60,000 nucleotides of DNA from Membranipora membranacea. Lineage: Eukaryota; Bryozoa; Gymnolaemata; Cheilostomatida; Membraniporidae. The stretch is taken from positions 18,030,062 to 18,090,061 of the forward strand of contig OU612074.1 of assembly GCA_914767715.1 (NCBI GenBank). Direction: 5' to 3'. The first letter of the stretch is position 1. Every line of letters starts with the position of its first letter. Shown piece after piece: positions 46,736 through 58,458 of the stretch. The translations under genes and the position numbers were made by a program. A model generated the notes under the pieces. That model did not search any database. It was not told the DNA's origin and worked only from the letters and a program-made list of their open reading frames with translations.

Positions 46736-47673
46736 GTGTTGGATCAGGCTAAGTACCTAAGCTGTGTCTCAAATTACCAACATGGGCTGCACCAACAAAC
46801 CCTCTACTTTGATTTTTTCATAAAAATGGCTATTGCCCATACAAACCTGGACTTTTTCGGTATCGAAAATGTTTTATATTTTGAGATTTTACTATTCAGT
46901 TTCAATTAAAAATCGTGATCAGTTTTCAAATCATGAAATCACAGGAAGCCTCAGTATTTGTAAGCTCTTCGGCATTGATCACTGACATCTATTGTAATCA
47001 TAACTTTCATCACATTTATGTCATTCAAGTTTTAGATATGGGCAGAAAAAATAATTTGTTCAAATCCTTACCCTGGAACAAAATGGTTGTAGATCTGAGC
47101 ATCTCCTAAGGTAAGGTAGCTCGCCAAAACCAATCCCAACATCTGAAACATATGATCAATATCAGGAGCAGAAAGTTCAAGATGAACATAATGAAATAAA
47201 CAAATGCATATTAATGTTACAAACAACATTCTGCTGCATAATAATTCACAATCACAACTACCTTAGTCCTTCCTGTCTAGGAGTTATTATAAATATTAAC
47301 GTTGGTGAACCTTATATGAGATTAAGGTGTGTGGCCTCCAACTAGAAGGCAACAGTAGCAGCATCGACAGGGAAAGTAATTGCTCATGAATAGTGTATTG
47401 AAAAACATCATAGTAACTATACCACGCAAGTCTTCTTTTACATTTAGAAATCCGCCACCATGAAAAATGAATCAATAAATATGTCTCTTTCACCCACTTG
47501 TTACAGCAATAAACTTTATTTCTATGTCAATTATTAGAACTCAAACAAATGGCAGCAATATTTCAATTAATATCAATTTTGTTGTAGTTATGAATGTTTG
47601 TTTAGGATTACTCACCATAATTTTGAAGAAGGTTCTTGGCAAACTACTGATTGCCAGGGTCTGTCTTCGATGC

Positions 47674-49209
47674 CTGTCCAAAAAAGATTGGGAAGACTTT
47701 ATTACAAAATCATGTGTTACAGAAAACAGATTTATTGGATTTAAGATTATATGCCGGCAGGACACTTACAGATTAAAAAGTTTTTGTGGCTGCCACAATG
47801 TTTATTTTATGGCATTGTTATCAAATCAAGAAAATATATTTTAAGTGTTTTATTTGAAAAAATTTAAAATCAATGACGGAATTAATCTGTATTTTTTTTA
47901 AACTGAAAATAATATAATACTTTTCAGTACCTGCTGACAAACAGGCTTAACAATAGATCTTATAAAATCAGCCATGGCACAATCCACATTGTGGGACTCT
48001 TTTTTTAATCCAGAAATATATCTGAACAGATTAACCCTAAAAAATTCATTTATTTGATTGGTTTGTGAACAGCAATTTGGCCAATCATCTTTGGTATTAT
48101 TGTTACTGAAACAACATGGCGGAGAAGTGTGTGCATTTGCAATATTTCAATAATTCAAATTTAATATTTATTTATAAGAAAATCATCATACATCAGATAT
48201 TAGCATAAAAATATGTGGTTGTCTTCTACTTTAAATGCATATACTCACAGGCTATCCTGAATCTTTACCATTGTGACCAAAAGCTAGCTAGACTTGAACA
48301 TTGGTAACTGATGCTCTCAGTAACGATGAAATTACGTCTACTCAAAGCCGACTAGGCATCTCATATGAATTGTGTATCTGTACGGTTTGTCTAACTCTAT
48401 GACACTGCACACAGGAAAATACATTCGTTAATTTGATCGAATTCTAACTATAGGCAGTCGTTAAATAGGGGAACTAAGAAGTCGTCAAAATATGATCAAT
48501 TTAGGGTCATAAACTGATCAAAAGGATCTAGTATTTGTATCAATGTAACGATAACAAATGGTTTGCAGGCCTTGCAGGCCTATTCATTCAAATAAAGCTA
48601 ATGCTATGATATCGTTAAATAGTTGTTACAGTAACGAGAGTGAGGCTTCAAAGATGATCATACTGATCTTGGTAGCGTTACTTTGCCAATTTGTGATGAT
48701 TCAAATTGATTGTTTTCAAAATATCAGTCTCACTTATAATACCGAAACTTCAATGATACTTCCGATCAAGAAATAGAGCCAAATATTTTCTAATTTTTTT
48801 ATTTCTATTCACAACTGAGTTGAAAAAGAGCTTAGGAGTGGTACATGCATGTGATTTACGAGAAAACTGAAATTGTAATAAGATTAATATAAAAAATGAG
48901 AGTTACAAGTAATGAAATATGACAGAACAAGATAAAAAAGTGCATATAAGTAAGCAAAATGATAATAAGATGAAGAAGATATCAGGTAAAACGAAAAAAA
49001 CTTAGGCATAGGTCTATATGTAGGAAATATGAGAAAAGTGACTGAGTATTAAGAGTAATATAAACCGAGAGTTACGCGTTATAAAACAGGATAAGGAGGG
49101 GAATACAACACTTAAGTATGCAAAAGGGCAATAAGATGGGAAAAGAGATCAGGTAAAATGAATATAATGTCAGACAATGTTAAGAGATGAGAAATAATCT
49201 ACACAAAAT
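47674..49209. other. Intergenic upstream of NHL copy C, no established gene
   Basis: It should contain the promoter and any further 5' non-coding exon of copy C; neither could be fixed. A plus-strand frame at 48654-48776 starts with a hydrophobic leader (MIILILVALLCQF) but is only 40 codons and unsupported. Confidence 0.4.
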
Positions 49210-52081
49210 TCAGCGTGTATATTTGCTAATCAGCTCGTGCTGAGTTTTACTGAGATTGTAGGACTTTCCGTCCTTGCCCTTAACACCCATAACCTGGGCG
49301 AGAAGGTTGAACATGGCATCTCTATGTGCAGAATATAATGCATGAGGGGGGAAGATACTAAGTACCTCACACAGACTACCTATTTCTAGAGAAAAACCAC
49401 CATGCTCACAGATAAGAATCTTGCCCTCTTGGTGAGCTGCAATAACCCCTCCTGTGTTGTTGGCGGCGGTTAGAATGTCCTTCAAAACCATTATCTGCTT
49501 GAGGGCACCATCCACTTTGTTGACTCGCATTCTTTTCATCACTGCTCTAATGATGTCTGAAGGATCTACAACATAAGTAAAGCACTGTCAGAATCATTCT
49601 ATCATTACATGGATATTAAGTTTAAGTCATCATTGCGGAGAGGGTTACCCCTCTAGAGTACAGGTACAGGAACCCATGGTACTCAAGCTGCACCCTATAC
49701 CCTTACCCGCCGGAATACCGGCTACTCTTTTTATTGAAGGCAGAGGGGGATCTTTTTACTGCATGTGGGGAGTGCAACCACACAGTCGACCTCCGCTATT
49801 ATTAGTCTTGGCCGGCAAAACAACACACTCATTATAATAAACCATTATTGAGGGATGTACAATTCAAAACGACTCTGAGTATATCACAAACGATAGCTTA
49901 GCACAGAGCCTAAACCTGATGCACTCAATGAGCCCACTGACATCGATTACACTATTATCATGTGTATCTCTGATCGTCAGAGTCAATTTAGTAGCAGTAC
50001 CTAACATGTAGCAGAACCTAGCATGTTAGGTACTGCTACATGTACCCAGCACTTATTAATAAAATTGAACACGGGTCGTCACACCAAATTCCTTGTGATA
50101 GTACTACTACTAAGTGAATTTGTCCTCTATCGATCAGAGATATACATGCAATAGTATATCACGTGATCAGTGTGCTCAATGACTCTAGCGCACCAAACGT
50201 AGTAGCCACGGTCATAACATACACTCATACATATTGATTACTTAAAACCAATAGAAACTTGAAAATGGTTAGGTCCAGAGAAATTTAATAGACAAGCAAA
50301 GCACCCAATTATTTTAAGTTGCATCTAGTGCCAATGTTTTTAGACGCTCAATTATTAGGATTTGCCATGTATCATATTTTACTATAATGTACATAGTTAA
50401 CATAGATGCTAACCTTTTCCTGTCATCTGATTCATCAGCTGAGGAATCTGATCTTGTCTCCCTCGGCAGTGTGCTTCCCTTCCAAGCGTTCCGATTCCAG
50501 CCAAAACTGCAAAAAAAGGGGGAACTCTAGTTTCACAATACATATTGTCTTATACGCATAAAACTGATCCGATAAAGACACATTTACATTACAAAAATTG
50601 CCACGCTAAGGAGATAACGCTAAAAGACAGTGGTTTGTAGTCAACGCTATGAAGGAAGCTGGTCTCATTGTTTTTAAATTGAACTGAGAATGAGATGTTT
50701 TTTACCCATGAAATGAATAATTTGCATATGAGACCAAATGCAAACGCTGATATGGGAACAATAAGACTGGATATGGATTGGCATCAATGCTAAAGATAAG
50801 CTGGTCTCATCAGTCAAACTGTAGTGACGATTGAAACACTTTTTTATCCGTTAAATAACTTGCTCAAGGGACCAAACTCCAACACTGAGGTAGCATCACT
50901 AAGCCTCGACACTGAAAGACATCAATGCTTAGTAGACCATGGCTAGCTGGCTTCATTGGTCAAGCTACAGCAGTGATCAAGACGTTTTTATATTCATTAA
51001 GTAACTAACGCAAGGGACCAAACAGCAATACTGTGGTGTTGACACTAAGTCTGGACATGGAAAGCCAAGGTCTTAGACCCATTTAGTTTGAAGATCACTA
51101 TTAGGAGGTAAAGAGGGAAAAACAAATAGCTGACCAGGACCAATAATTCAAATGTATCCGACTGGCAAATAACAGTGAAGCTATGTTACTTTACAATGTG
51201 ATAGAATGAATAGCAGGACCAAGTCCATAACAATAATAGTCACCTCCTTAGGGCTAGTGATAACGACTTTAAGGCCGTCAGTAATTCTCCATTCAAGGCC
51301 AGGGTTGTCAACAATCCACATCCTGCTCCAATCATAGGTGACGCCATAACATGAGAGACATTATCAGGTTCCTTGCCAACTAAAAGCAGAAAAAAACTTA
51401 TTATGTTAGCCAAATTACCATAATGAATTCAAACATGAGAATGGCAATGGAGGTTGTTGAGAGGAAAGTATGTAGGCCTATATCTAGCTTATCATACTTT
51501 TCTCATTTCCCTCTAAGATCTGATCCAAGCTAGAAGACTCTGGAAGCAATATTTTAATCTTGAGAAAACATATGTTTCACACTCAACCAACAACCAAAAA
51601 ACCAATGGGATAATTAGCTTCCAGCTTTTCAAGAAGAAAGAGGTGAAGCAACTGCTTTTCACATATTGTGGTCTTACAGACAGTTGATTGCATATTAAAG
51701 CTAATCTAAAAAAAAGATATTGGCTCTGATTTTACTTTCTCTGAGTGGGCTTGGGCCTCACACTGATAGTATAACAGCGCTTACTCACTGTCAACCATTG
51801 TCTATGAAAGGATGAAAGCAGACTGGTCAAGCCGATACGCAGAGAGAGAGAGATCAAAGGTAGGTTCAAAAAGAAAGTTTAACCCTGACACAGCTTAATA
51901 CATGATAAGTACTAGCTAGGCCTAATCAGTGAGTGGAGCACCTAGAAGTGACCTAGGCCTACTGTTTTTAATCAATTCTAACCATTTTATAACAGGACTT
52001 ACCTTTGGAAGTGCTGGTCACATCAAGAAGTACTGCCAGTTCCTGTAACTCATTGGTTCTTCCCATCTTCAATCCATCCAT
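49210..52081 (-). CDS. Unrecognised small spliced gene (about 175 aa, or longer with an alternative 5' end)
   Basis: Exons: 49210-49565, 50414-50507, 51244-51379, and a probable first exon 52003-52081. The last two exons and the 3' part of 51244-51379 share one open frame with matching phases (WIVDNPGLEWRITDG, VITSPKEFWLESERLE, MTGKDPSDIIRAVMKRM, ending ISKYTR). In that frame the first usable ATG is at 51321-51319, giving about 175 residues. The first exon has its own ATG (52081) and open frame (MGRTNELQELAVLLDV), which runs into exon 51244-51379 in a different frame and then meets a stop. Either the first exon is 5' UTR with an upstream ORF, or a base is missing or an alternative acceptor is used. 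The protein looks helical and soluble, with no signal peptide. I do not recognise the family. Confidence 0.55.
49991..50039. repeat. Perfect 18-bp-arm hairpin in an intron
   Basis: GTAGCAGTACCTAACATG and its exact reverse complement, separated by 13 bases. It lies in the intron between exons 49210-49565 and 50414-50507. Confidence 0.65.
50657..51075. repeat. Tandem repeat with a unit of about 144 bp, three diverged copies, intronic
   Basis: Units start AGCTGG(T/C)(C/T)TCAT at 50657, 50799 and 50945. Shared ordered blocks follow: a T-rich run, an A(G)GGACCAAA block, and a TAAG(C/A/T)CT.GACA..GAAAG block. They are well diverged, so the array is old. It occupies most of the intron between exons 50414-50507 and 51244-51379. 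Confidence 0.65.
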
Positions 52082-54526
52082 GTTGGTGATAGTACTAGTA
52101 GACTAGTAGTCATCCTCTAGAGTAGATGCATCTATCTCATCTATTTATAATATTCATCATTATTATTGAAATTATTTCTTCTTCTTGCATGTTAATCAGG
52201 ATATATTCAGCAGTCCTTTGGTATTGCTACTTTGTAGATAATTATCTTTACTTCTTTTACTTGTGATGTGAATATCAGCCAGGCAATAACAGGGGAAAAT
52301 TGCAGTAAGCTGACTGTTTATCAATTTCAGACTTATTCAAACTTTTCCGCTCTGTCATAGCCCTAATTCCAAAATTTGTAATTTTATTTAAGGAAGTAGG
52401 GGGCTCTTTCATTTAATTCAAAAAGTTGAAGTGGAACCTTGGGAAGATTTTAGCGAGTCCGTTTTTTGCATTTATTTGTTGTGAAGAAGAATTTGGAAGT
52501 AAAATATTCTGAGAAAAGAAATTTATTCCAACTCATAAGCATCTGCAGACAGTTGAGTGTATAGGAAATGAGTTATTCCTAGTAGGTGAAAAGTGAGTGA
52601 AAGAATAACATCTTAACTAGCAACTGCACAAATCAATGGAGCAACATAGCACTATTCCCTAGGCTTGGCTACTACTAACTAACCAACTACTGGCCATTGG
52701 CATTAGTCTAAGATTAGTCTAAATAGTTACTCATTACTGGCCATTAGTTCTGGTGAGCAAACTTATTGGCACAATCATTCAACACTGTCACCTACCTTAC
52801 TATTCTATTGCTAACCAGCTTGAATGACTTGCCAGACCAAGGAGTAATTTTTCCTCAGACCGTCTCATGCCTCTCGTGGTCTTTGAGTGAGTCTGTCTTG
52901 TTGTGATAGTAAGTAAAAACTAAAAAAGAGCTACACAATCACACTCACTGCTATCCAAAATAAATCTCACCCACCAAGATAAGATACTGTCCTAGGGGAG
53001 TCAGTTTTAGGCCTACTATCACTGTCACTGGTAATCTCCTATCATTTTTATCAACCAAAGTGAAAAAGTCCATGCAGAGATGGTCATGTACAGTACATGA
53101 CCATCTTTGCATGGAATTTTTCACTTTGGTTGATATAAATGTACTGTCATGTACTGTTACTATAGCTATTCATTTAACCCCTGTTGTACTACTGTGGAGC
53201 ACTGTCTTCGATAGCGTAATATACTAGATCAGCTGCAAATTATTAATATCTGCTCACATTTCTCAGATCCATATGCTGACCTGTTGAGCTTGCATGATTT
53301 GAGGGTGAGAGTTAAGGTGATCTTAAACCATAGCGCTTAGCTGGTAATCAAAGTGTCTCTCGTCGGCCGGGTTAAAACCCTCATATTATGTTTACTTTTG
53401 CTTCCTCTTACTAAACATCGTGGTGTTGATAACTCATCCATAAATACTGGACTGATTATGAACCTCACATCTTTTCTATTTTAGATTTTGTAAGTCTGCC
53501 AACACTGTCGGCGCAAGCTTAACCCAGTGACTCGTTATCAAATGATCCTGATTTTATGGCAATTGTTGAAGGTGTGAGGGGCCTAGTGTCAACATAGGAT
53601 TTGAATTTATCTGGGACATGACGATCGTAACTGGTGACTGAAACAGCCTAGAAAACTGTGAGTAAAATATATTTCACCCCAAATAAAGGATGTGGGGTTT
53701 GGGTAGAACAGGTTTGATCCAATCTGCTCGCAGTCCGGTCTTTCCCAATATACTGGTGAGCCTCCGGTTCAAAACCTAAATGCAGGGAAATTGGATCAAG
53801 CTTGATCTAGGTTTTGGGAGATGGAGGGTTAGGAATTGCGGGGGCTGTGAGTGTAAGCATCCTAAGATGTGGATTCTTATGTATGATCACACCTTTAGGT
53901 CCAAGTTACAAACCTCTGTGACCATCCTGTGAGAAAGAGACATGAGTGCTGACTTTGTTGGTGGGAAAAAAGTTTACTTACTTACATTTGCTTAGCATGA
54001 AATGTGGTCGGAGTTTGTATTTTTGGAAATACTAGGTCTATGCATGCCTGCTTGAAACATCTGATGCTGATTCCTCCTATGAAATAGTTTTAGTTGCAAA
54101 ATTCTAAAAAGTATTTTATGGGGAAGAATCAGCAACAGATATCGCTGCAAAATATAGTAACTGGATAAATGTAGGATAAGCTTCGCCCCTACGTCATCCT
54201 GAAATAGAGATTCTGAATGCTTTTCTAACCAATAAAGTCAGCACTTTCGTTTGATGTCAACTTATCCACACATGGTGACACCGGAGTCTCAAAATTGGAC
54301 ATGTAGAATATAACGTCAGGTAGCATCATGCCTAGCACCAAATGCTCATTTCATGACACAATACAGTGATCAAAAATACTAAAATAACCGTCAGTACATT
54401 TTTTATGCATACTCTTTGAGAGTATAGAAAATGGACTATGCTGGCTAACAACATATGTGGGTTTTAAAATTAAGGTTTAATTAATTGCAGCTATTAAAAA
54501 TATTTATTATTTAATATTTTTCAGAT
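52082..54526. other. Intergenic, no gene seen
   Basis: AT-rich; the only structure is the hairpin at 53050-53134. No frame with a recognisable motif on either strand. Confidence 0.45.
53050..53134. repeat. 85-bp near-perfect hairpin
   Basis: The left arm starts ATCAACCAAAGTGAAAAAGT and reaches GGTCATGTAC. The right arm is its reverse complement with two or three mismatches (AATTTTTC against CTTTTTC). The loop is only a couple of bases. It could be a MITE or a small hairpin RNA locus. Confidence 0.7.
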
Positions 54527-54605
54527 GCCCTCATTCAGAGAACGAAATAGAAAGTGGTAACGGAGAGTGATACTTGATAGACACCTGGAAGATGCACCTG
54601 GAAAG
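54525..54605 (+). other. Exon-like repeated block 1
   Basis: TTTTTCAG acceptor, then ATGCCCTCATTCAGAGAACG, ending CACCTGGAAGATGCACCTGG AAAG with donor GTAAGCTG. It is closely related to 55531-55620. All three frames contain a stop in the first part, but both copies are open in the same frame at the end (DRHLEDAPGK). Confidence 0.4.
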
Positions 54606-54797
54606 GTAAGCTGACATAACAACACCAGTCATCCCCCATCTAATTTGTGAGGTTAAACTGCCTGATGATTTTGTACACCGTTGACTCACTTTGAAAAGTC
54701 TCTCGTCTATGCCTCGCCATGGCCTGACGAGGATGAATTCGCAACAAAATTTTCCTCTGGCCCCTCCAATCCTCCCTGGCACTGATTTTCATTTGTG

Positions 54798-54925
54798 TCT
54801 AGAGTATATAATCCTGAGGGTGGTTTTGATTATAGACTCATTTGCCATTTTGTCTGGACTCGGATAAAGTGTGGATAAACCCTGGACAGCCACTTGCCAT
54901 TGTTTCAATTCATCAACTGATATCC
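54798..54925. repeat. Duplicated intron block, left copy
   Basis: TGTCTAGAGTATATAATCCT, then GGATAAAGTGTGGATAAACC, TGGACAGCCACTT and CAACTGATA; matched in order at 55182-55310. Confidence 0.7.
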
Positions 54926-55181
54926 TTTGAAAGTCAGTCATCTCGATATGCATAATGCTATAGGGGATCTCACATCAAATTTAATCTTATTTATGCATAT
55001 ATGTTAGACTGGGCAGGCTTTCGGGGTGTGTTGGTTGGGGAGCGGGGCCGCCCCTTTCCCCACTACCCACCCCCGACAGCCTGCCCAAGCTACATCTATG
55101 TCCTGTTTTGAGTGTAGATGAATTATCATAGGCCTAAAAATTCTCTAATCTCAAAGTTGTCTTGTTTCAATTTAATTTTGT

Positions 55182-55310
55182 GTCTAGAGTATGTTATCCT
55201 GAGGGTGATCTCAATTAGAGACTCATCCGCTATTTTTCTGGAGTCCTGCAGATAAAGTGTGGATAAACCATGGACAGCCACTTACCCTTGTCTCAATTTG
55301 GCAACTGATA
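55182..55310. repeat. Duplicated intron block, right copy
   Basis: Partner of 54798-54925, same orientation, roughly 80 percent similar by eye. Confidence 0.7.
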
Positions 55311-55530
55311 AATTTTGAAAATATTTTATGCGATGTCTTGTAAGAGTATTTCTTTGACTGTTTTGAGTGTAGATGAATGATTATAGGCCTAAAAGTTTTG
55401 TAATCACAAAGTTTTCTTGTCTTAACTTTTTCACGTGAGGTAAATCCAACACAAATGTAGGCCCACACCTCATAAATTTTGAAATGAAGATGGTTTAAGA
55501 TTGACTGCGACTTATTTAATTTATTTTTCA

Positions 55531-55620
55531 GACGCCCCTGTGCAGAGAAAGAAATAGAAATGGTTAGTGTAGTTATAGGGATGGACATGTGACAGACACC
55601 TGGAAGATGCACCTGGAAAG
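55531..55620 (+). other. Exon-like repeated block 2
   Basis: TTTTTCAG acceptor, then ACGCCCCTGTGCAGAGAAAG, ending CACCTGGAAGATGCACCTGG AAAG with donor GTAAGCTG. Partner of 54525-54605. Confidence 0.4.
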
Positions 55621-55913
55621 GTAAGCTGACATCTAATTGATCATCTAATTGACCCTGCAACAGATTTAATTTTGTGCCGCTATTGCCTGCACTCCTGCAA
55701 TTAAACCATTTAACTAAATTACTTTTTACCTTAAAGCCTTCTTGGCCCCTCTTCACTATGCCCACAATAATTCTGGTCCATACAAAAGGTAACTCTGTCA
55801 TTGGTGTGATACATCGAGATTTTAGACTTTCCCAAATTGCATTGTGATATTAGTAGGATATGTATATATAGGCTTGTAATGTTCAAGAAGAAGAAAATTT
55901 GCTCTCTTTACAG

Positions 55914-56282
55914 GTAATTTTCGAACCTATCGTTGCCCACAGCCCGAAAATATCAACAAAACAGTATGCTGGCATAACTGGATCTCGACCGGGGAGAAAA
56001 AAATGGTTATGTCGAGGCAAAAGGATAACAATTCATAGGACTAACTCTTTGTTTGCAGATAATTTAGTCACATGTATCTGCCCAGACTATGCACAACAAC
56101 ATTTGGCAAACATTAACAGCGAGCTAGGCCAGGTTGAGTCCCGATGGCGCCTCTACAGCACAGACTCTAATAGCTACTACCACGCCTACGAAACCGAATA
56201 TTTGATTATGAACTGTATAAGCATTGTGTTAGCGAATTTGACCTACCCACTACCTGCATGTATGGTCAAAACAAGGAGTTAA
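55914..56282 (+). CDS. Possible terminal exon of an unrecognised gene
   Basis: An acceptor (CTCTTTACAG at 55904-55913) precedes a 123-codon open stretch ending at a stop at 56280-56282. The end of the exon-like block 55531-55620 joins it in frame (APGK then VIFEPIVAHSP). The sequence includes a basic run (RPGRKKWLCRGKR), four cysteines and no known motif. There is an in-frame stop upstream in block 55531-55620 and no Met between, so a start inside this exon or a non-coding transcript are both possible. Confidence 0.3.
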   Translation, partial: VIFEPIVAHSPKISTKQYAGITGSRPGRKKWLCRGKRITIHRTNSLFADNLVTCICPDYAQQHLANINSELGQVESRWRLYSTDSNSYYHAYETEYLIMNCISIVLANLTYPLPACMVKTRS

Positions 56283-58458
56283 CTCCTTGGTCAAACTACA
56301 ATTTTATGAAGACTTCAGCTGGATACGCAATGAAGTGACCAACTGAGACTTTCAGGATCTCTTCGCCCTGAGGACCATTTCTATTCTATGAGACTATACA
56401 TAAAACTTTCATTATCTAAACCAATGAACTCCCTCTTCCTTCATTGTCTAAACTGTTGCCTACAGTATAAATAAGGTGAATATAGCTGTGAATGGAATAG
56501 CAATCTATGTACATGTTGCTAGTCTCACCAGTAGACTACTCAAAGTTCAAACAGCCATTTAATTGATTGAGTTTGGTATAATTAGATGGTCCCAGTTTCA
56601 TTCATGAGTTTATAGCCATCTCAGCCTATACCCCTTCTACATTGTAAACATAATTCTATGAAAGGAACTTAATCAACGAATATTTAACCGCTAAGAAAAC
56701 AATAATCTTAACAAATCGTTAACATAACGATGTCTGACTTATGAAAGGCTGCATGAAAATCAAAATTCAATGATGCATTCATATCGTTAGTTTGGCGTCA
56801 TAATGAAATATGTTTGAACTATGTTTGAAGCCAAAATGACGATAATATTATGATGATCCTTTCAGTTCGTCAAACTAACGCTATCATTTTTCTGTGTGTG
56901 ATATCTGGATTAGTGTTTTTTTTGTCTCCCTAAAACAGGATACAAGGACGAGCACCATACTCAAGTTTTTTGACTTATGTCAAGTACTTGAAGTCTCTGC
57001 CCTTCAGTTTCATGACAAGTTCTCAAAGGGGGAAACAATAAACTCATAGAACATAGATATTACTAATAAGTCTATTATATTGGATTTAAAATCAGATTCT
57101 CAAACTGTTAAGACACAAAAATATAGAAAACGTTGTTAACATTGACGGCTGCCCAATTGTAAAAAAAATCATAAATACTTAAATCCTACAGAGAGGGTCT
57201 CAACATTTTTCACTCTCGAAATATACTAACTGGATCTGGATAAAATAAAAAATGAGGTAACCCAACGCTACACCCATCCTATTGACTTTCTCGCAGAGAC
57301 TGAGTGTCAGCATGTTGATTTGGTCTCAGTTTTCAGAAAAGAACTGACAAATACTTTTATTCCAATGCTGTATTCCACAAGCCCAGTTCCTTGTCAAGAA
57401 TTATAGATCAGTCCGGCCTTTTGGCAAGAGATTTATTGACTATTAAGATGAGTTGCCTCTTGAAGCAGGGGAGGCACTTTCCTGTGTTGATTCTTAGGCT
57501 CCCGGTTACTCGTTTCATCTGCAAAACTTCCTTATTTCATGTTATCTGATCACACAGGTTTGTGTTTTCATAGTCTGACATGAGATTTGTCATCTCTTAT
57601 TTCAGTGTTCTAGTAGCTCGATGAGATTCTTGATAATAGAATTAGTTCAAGTGCCCTGATCCCTTCTTGAGGAAATAACCTTCACCCAACCATTGAATAA
57701 TTCTGAATATAGAAAATTACTAAATAACAAAGAGTCCCCTGTAGCTCCTTTGGTTTATTGGGGTCTTCTTAGAAGTACATGAATGCAAAGGTTTTTGCTC
57801 AACTAACAAAGGGCAATATGTAGTCAGTAGATCATTGACACAAATCAATGAATGATATTGCAATCCATTTTCGAGTTGTCCTCTCTTTCTAAATGGATTT
57901 ACCCAGGCTGTCCCCCCCTCCCTACCCACCCACCTCCGACACGACAGCCTCCCATGCTAGGTTTTCTATGTGGTTTATATCAATCCCATATCTTATTTTA
58001 AACCACAGATATTTCTAAAAAAACCTACTGCGGTGCGGTGCCATGCGCTGCAAGTTACTAATTTTATACTGAGGAGTTCCAGTTCCGTTAGTGAGAAATA
58101 TTCCGTTAAAACAATCCCGCAACCTTTATTTTACATTTGTTTGTATTGCTGGTAACCTACAGGTGACATGAGGACATGAGAGTCATGTGAAAGTTTAGCT
58201 GCTGTGCTTATCATACATATTGTATAATAAGAAACAATATTTGATAGCCGTCATTCAATGGTTTTGGTTAGTTGTGAGCAAGGAGTTACTCCTTGCTGTG
58301 AGCAAAGACGTTGCGAAATGGATACAAGAATAATCACATAATAAGATAAACATGTGTTCACGGTGAAATCTTGTTAAATTAAGAAATAATGAAGTATTTA
58401 GCTTCTGGTGCCCTGTTTTATACTGTTTTGTTTTCTGTCACATTTGCCCCAACACGTT
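56283..58458. other. Intergenic, no gene seen
   Basis: AT-rich. An imperfect inverted repeat at about 56770-56887 (CGTTAGTTTGGCG and CGTCAAACTAACG arms) is the only structure noted. Confidence 0.45.
56770..56887. repeat. Imperfect inverted repeat, about 118 bp
   Basis: ATGATGCATTCATATCGTTA then GTTTGGCG on the left, CGTCAAACTAACGCTATCAT on the right, with some pairing towards the centre (CGTCATAAT and ATTATGATG). Confidence 0.5.

Larger units (their letters stand above)
42047..47673 (-). pseudogene. NHL-repeat membrane protein, copy C (full-length but with one in-frame stop)
   Basis: Exons: 47616-47673 (ends with ATG), 47072-47142, 42843-43990, 42514-42658, 42047-42326. Phases agree and would give 549 codons. 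Signal peptide MLGLVLASYLTLGDA, propeller, long Pro/Ser/Thr stalk (TPTPFTWIPPKTPKPS), membrane helix with an unusual Ala/Val run, and a tail with NSYEQV, NQAY and LDLYKGE. Codon 55 is TAA (43900-43902, minus) where copies A and B have TAC. The remaining 490 codons are open. The insertion of a 2.3-kb LTR element into the second intron could also affect splicing. It may be a recent pseudogene, a null allele, or a sequencing error at one base. Confidence 0.7.

Noticed and set aside
55223-55801. 192-codon minus-strand ORF
   Set aside because: It crosses the duplicated exon-like and intron blocks on the opposite strand, is of low complexity (Lys/Ser/Ile-rich), and has no recognisable motif. Probably chance.
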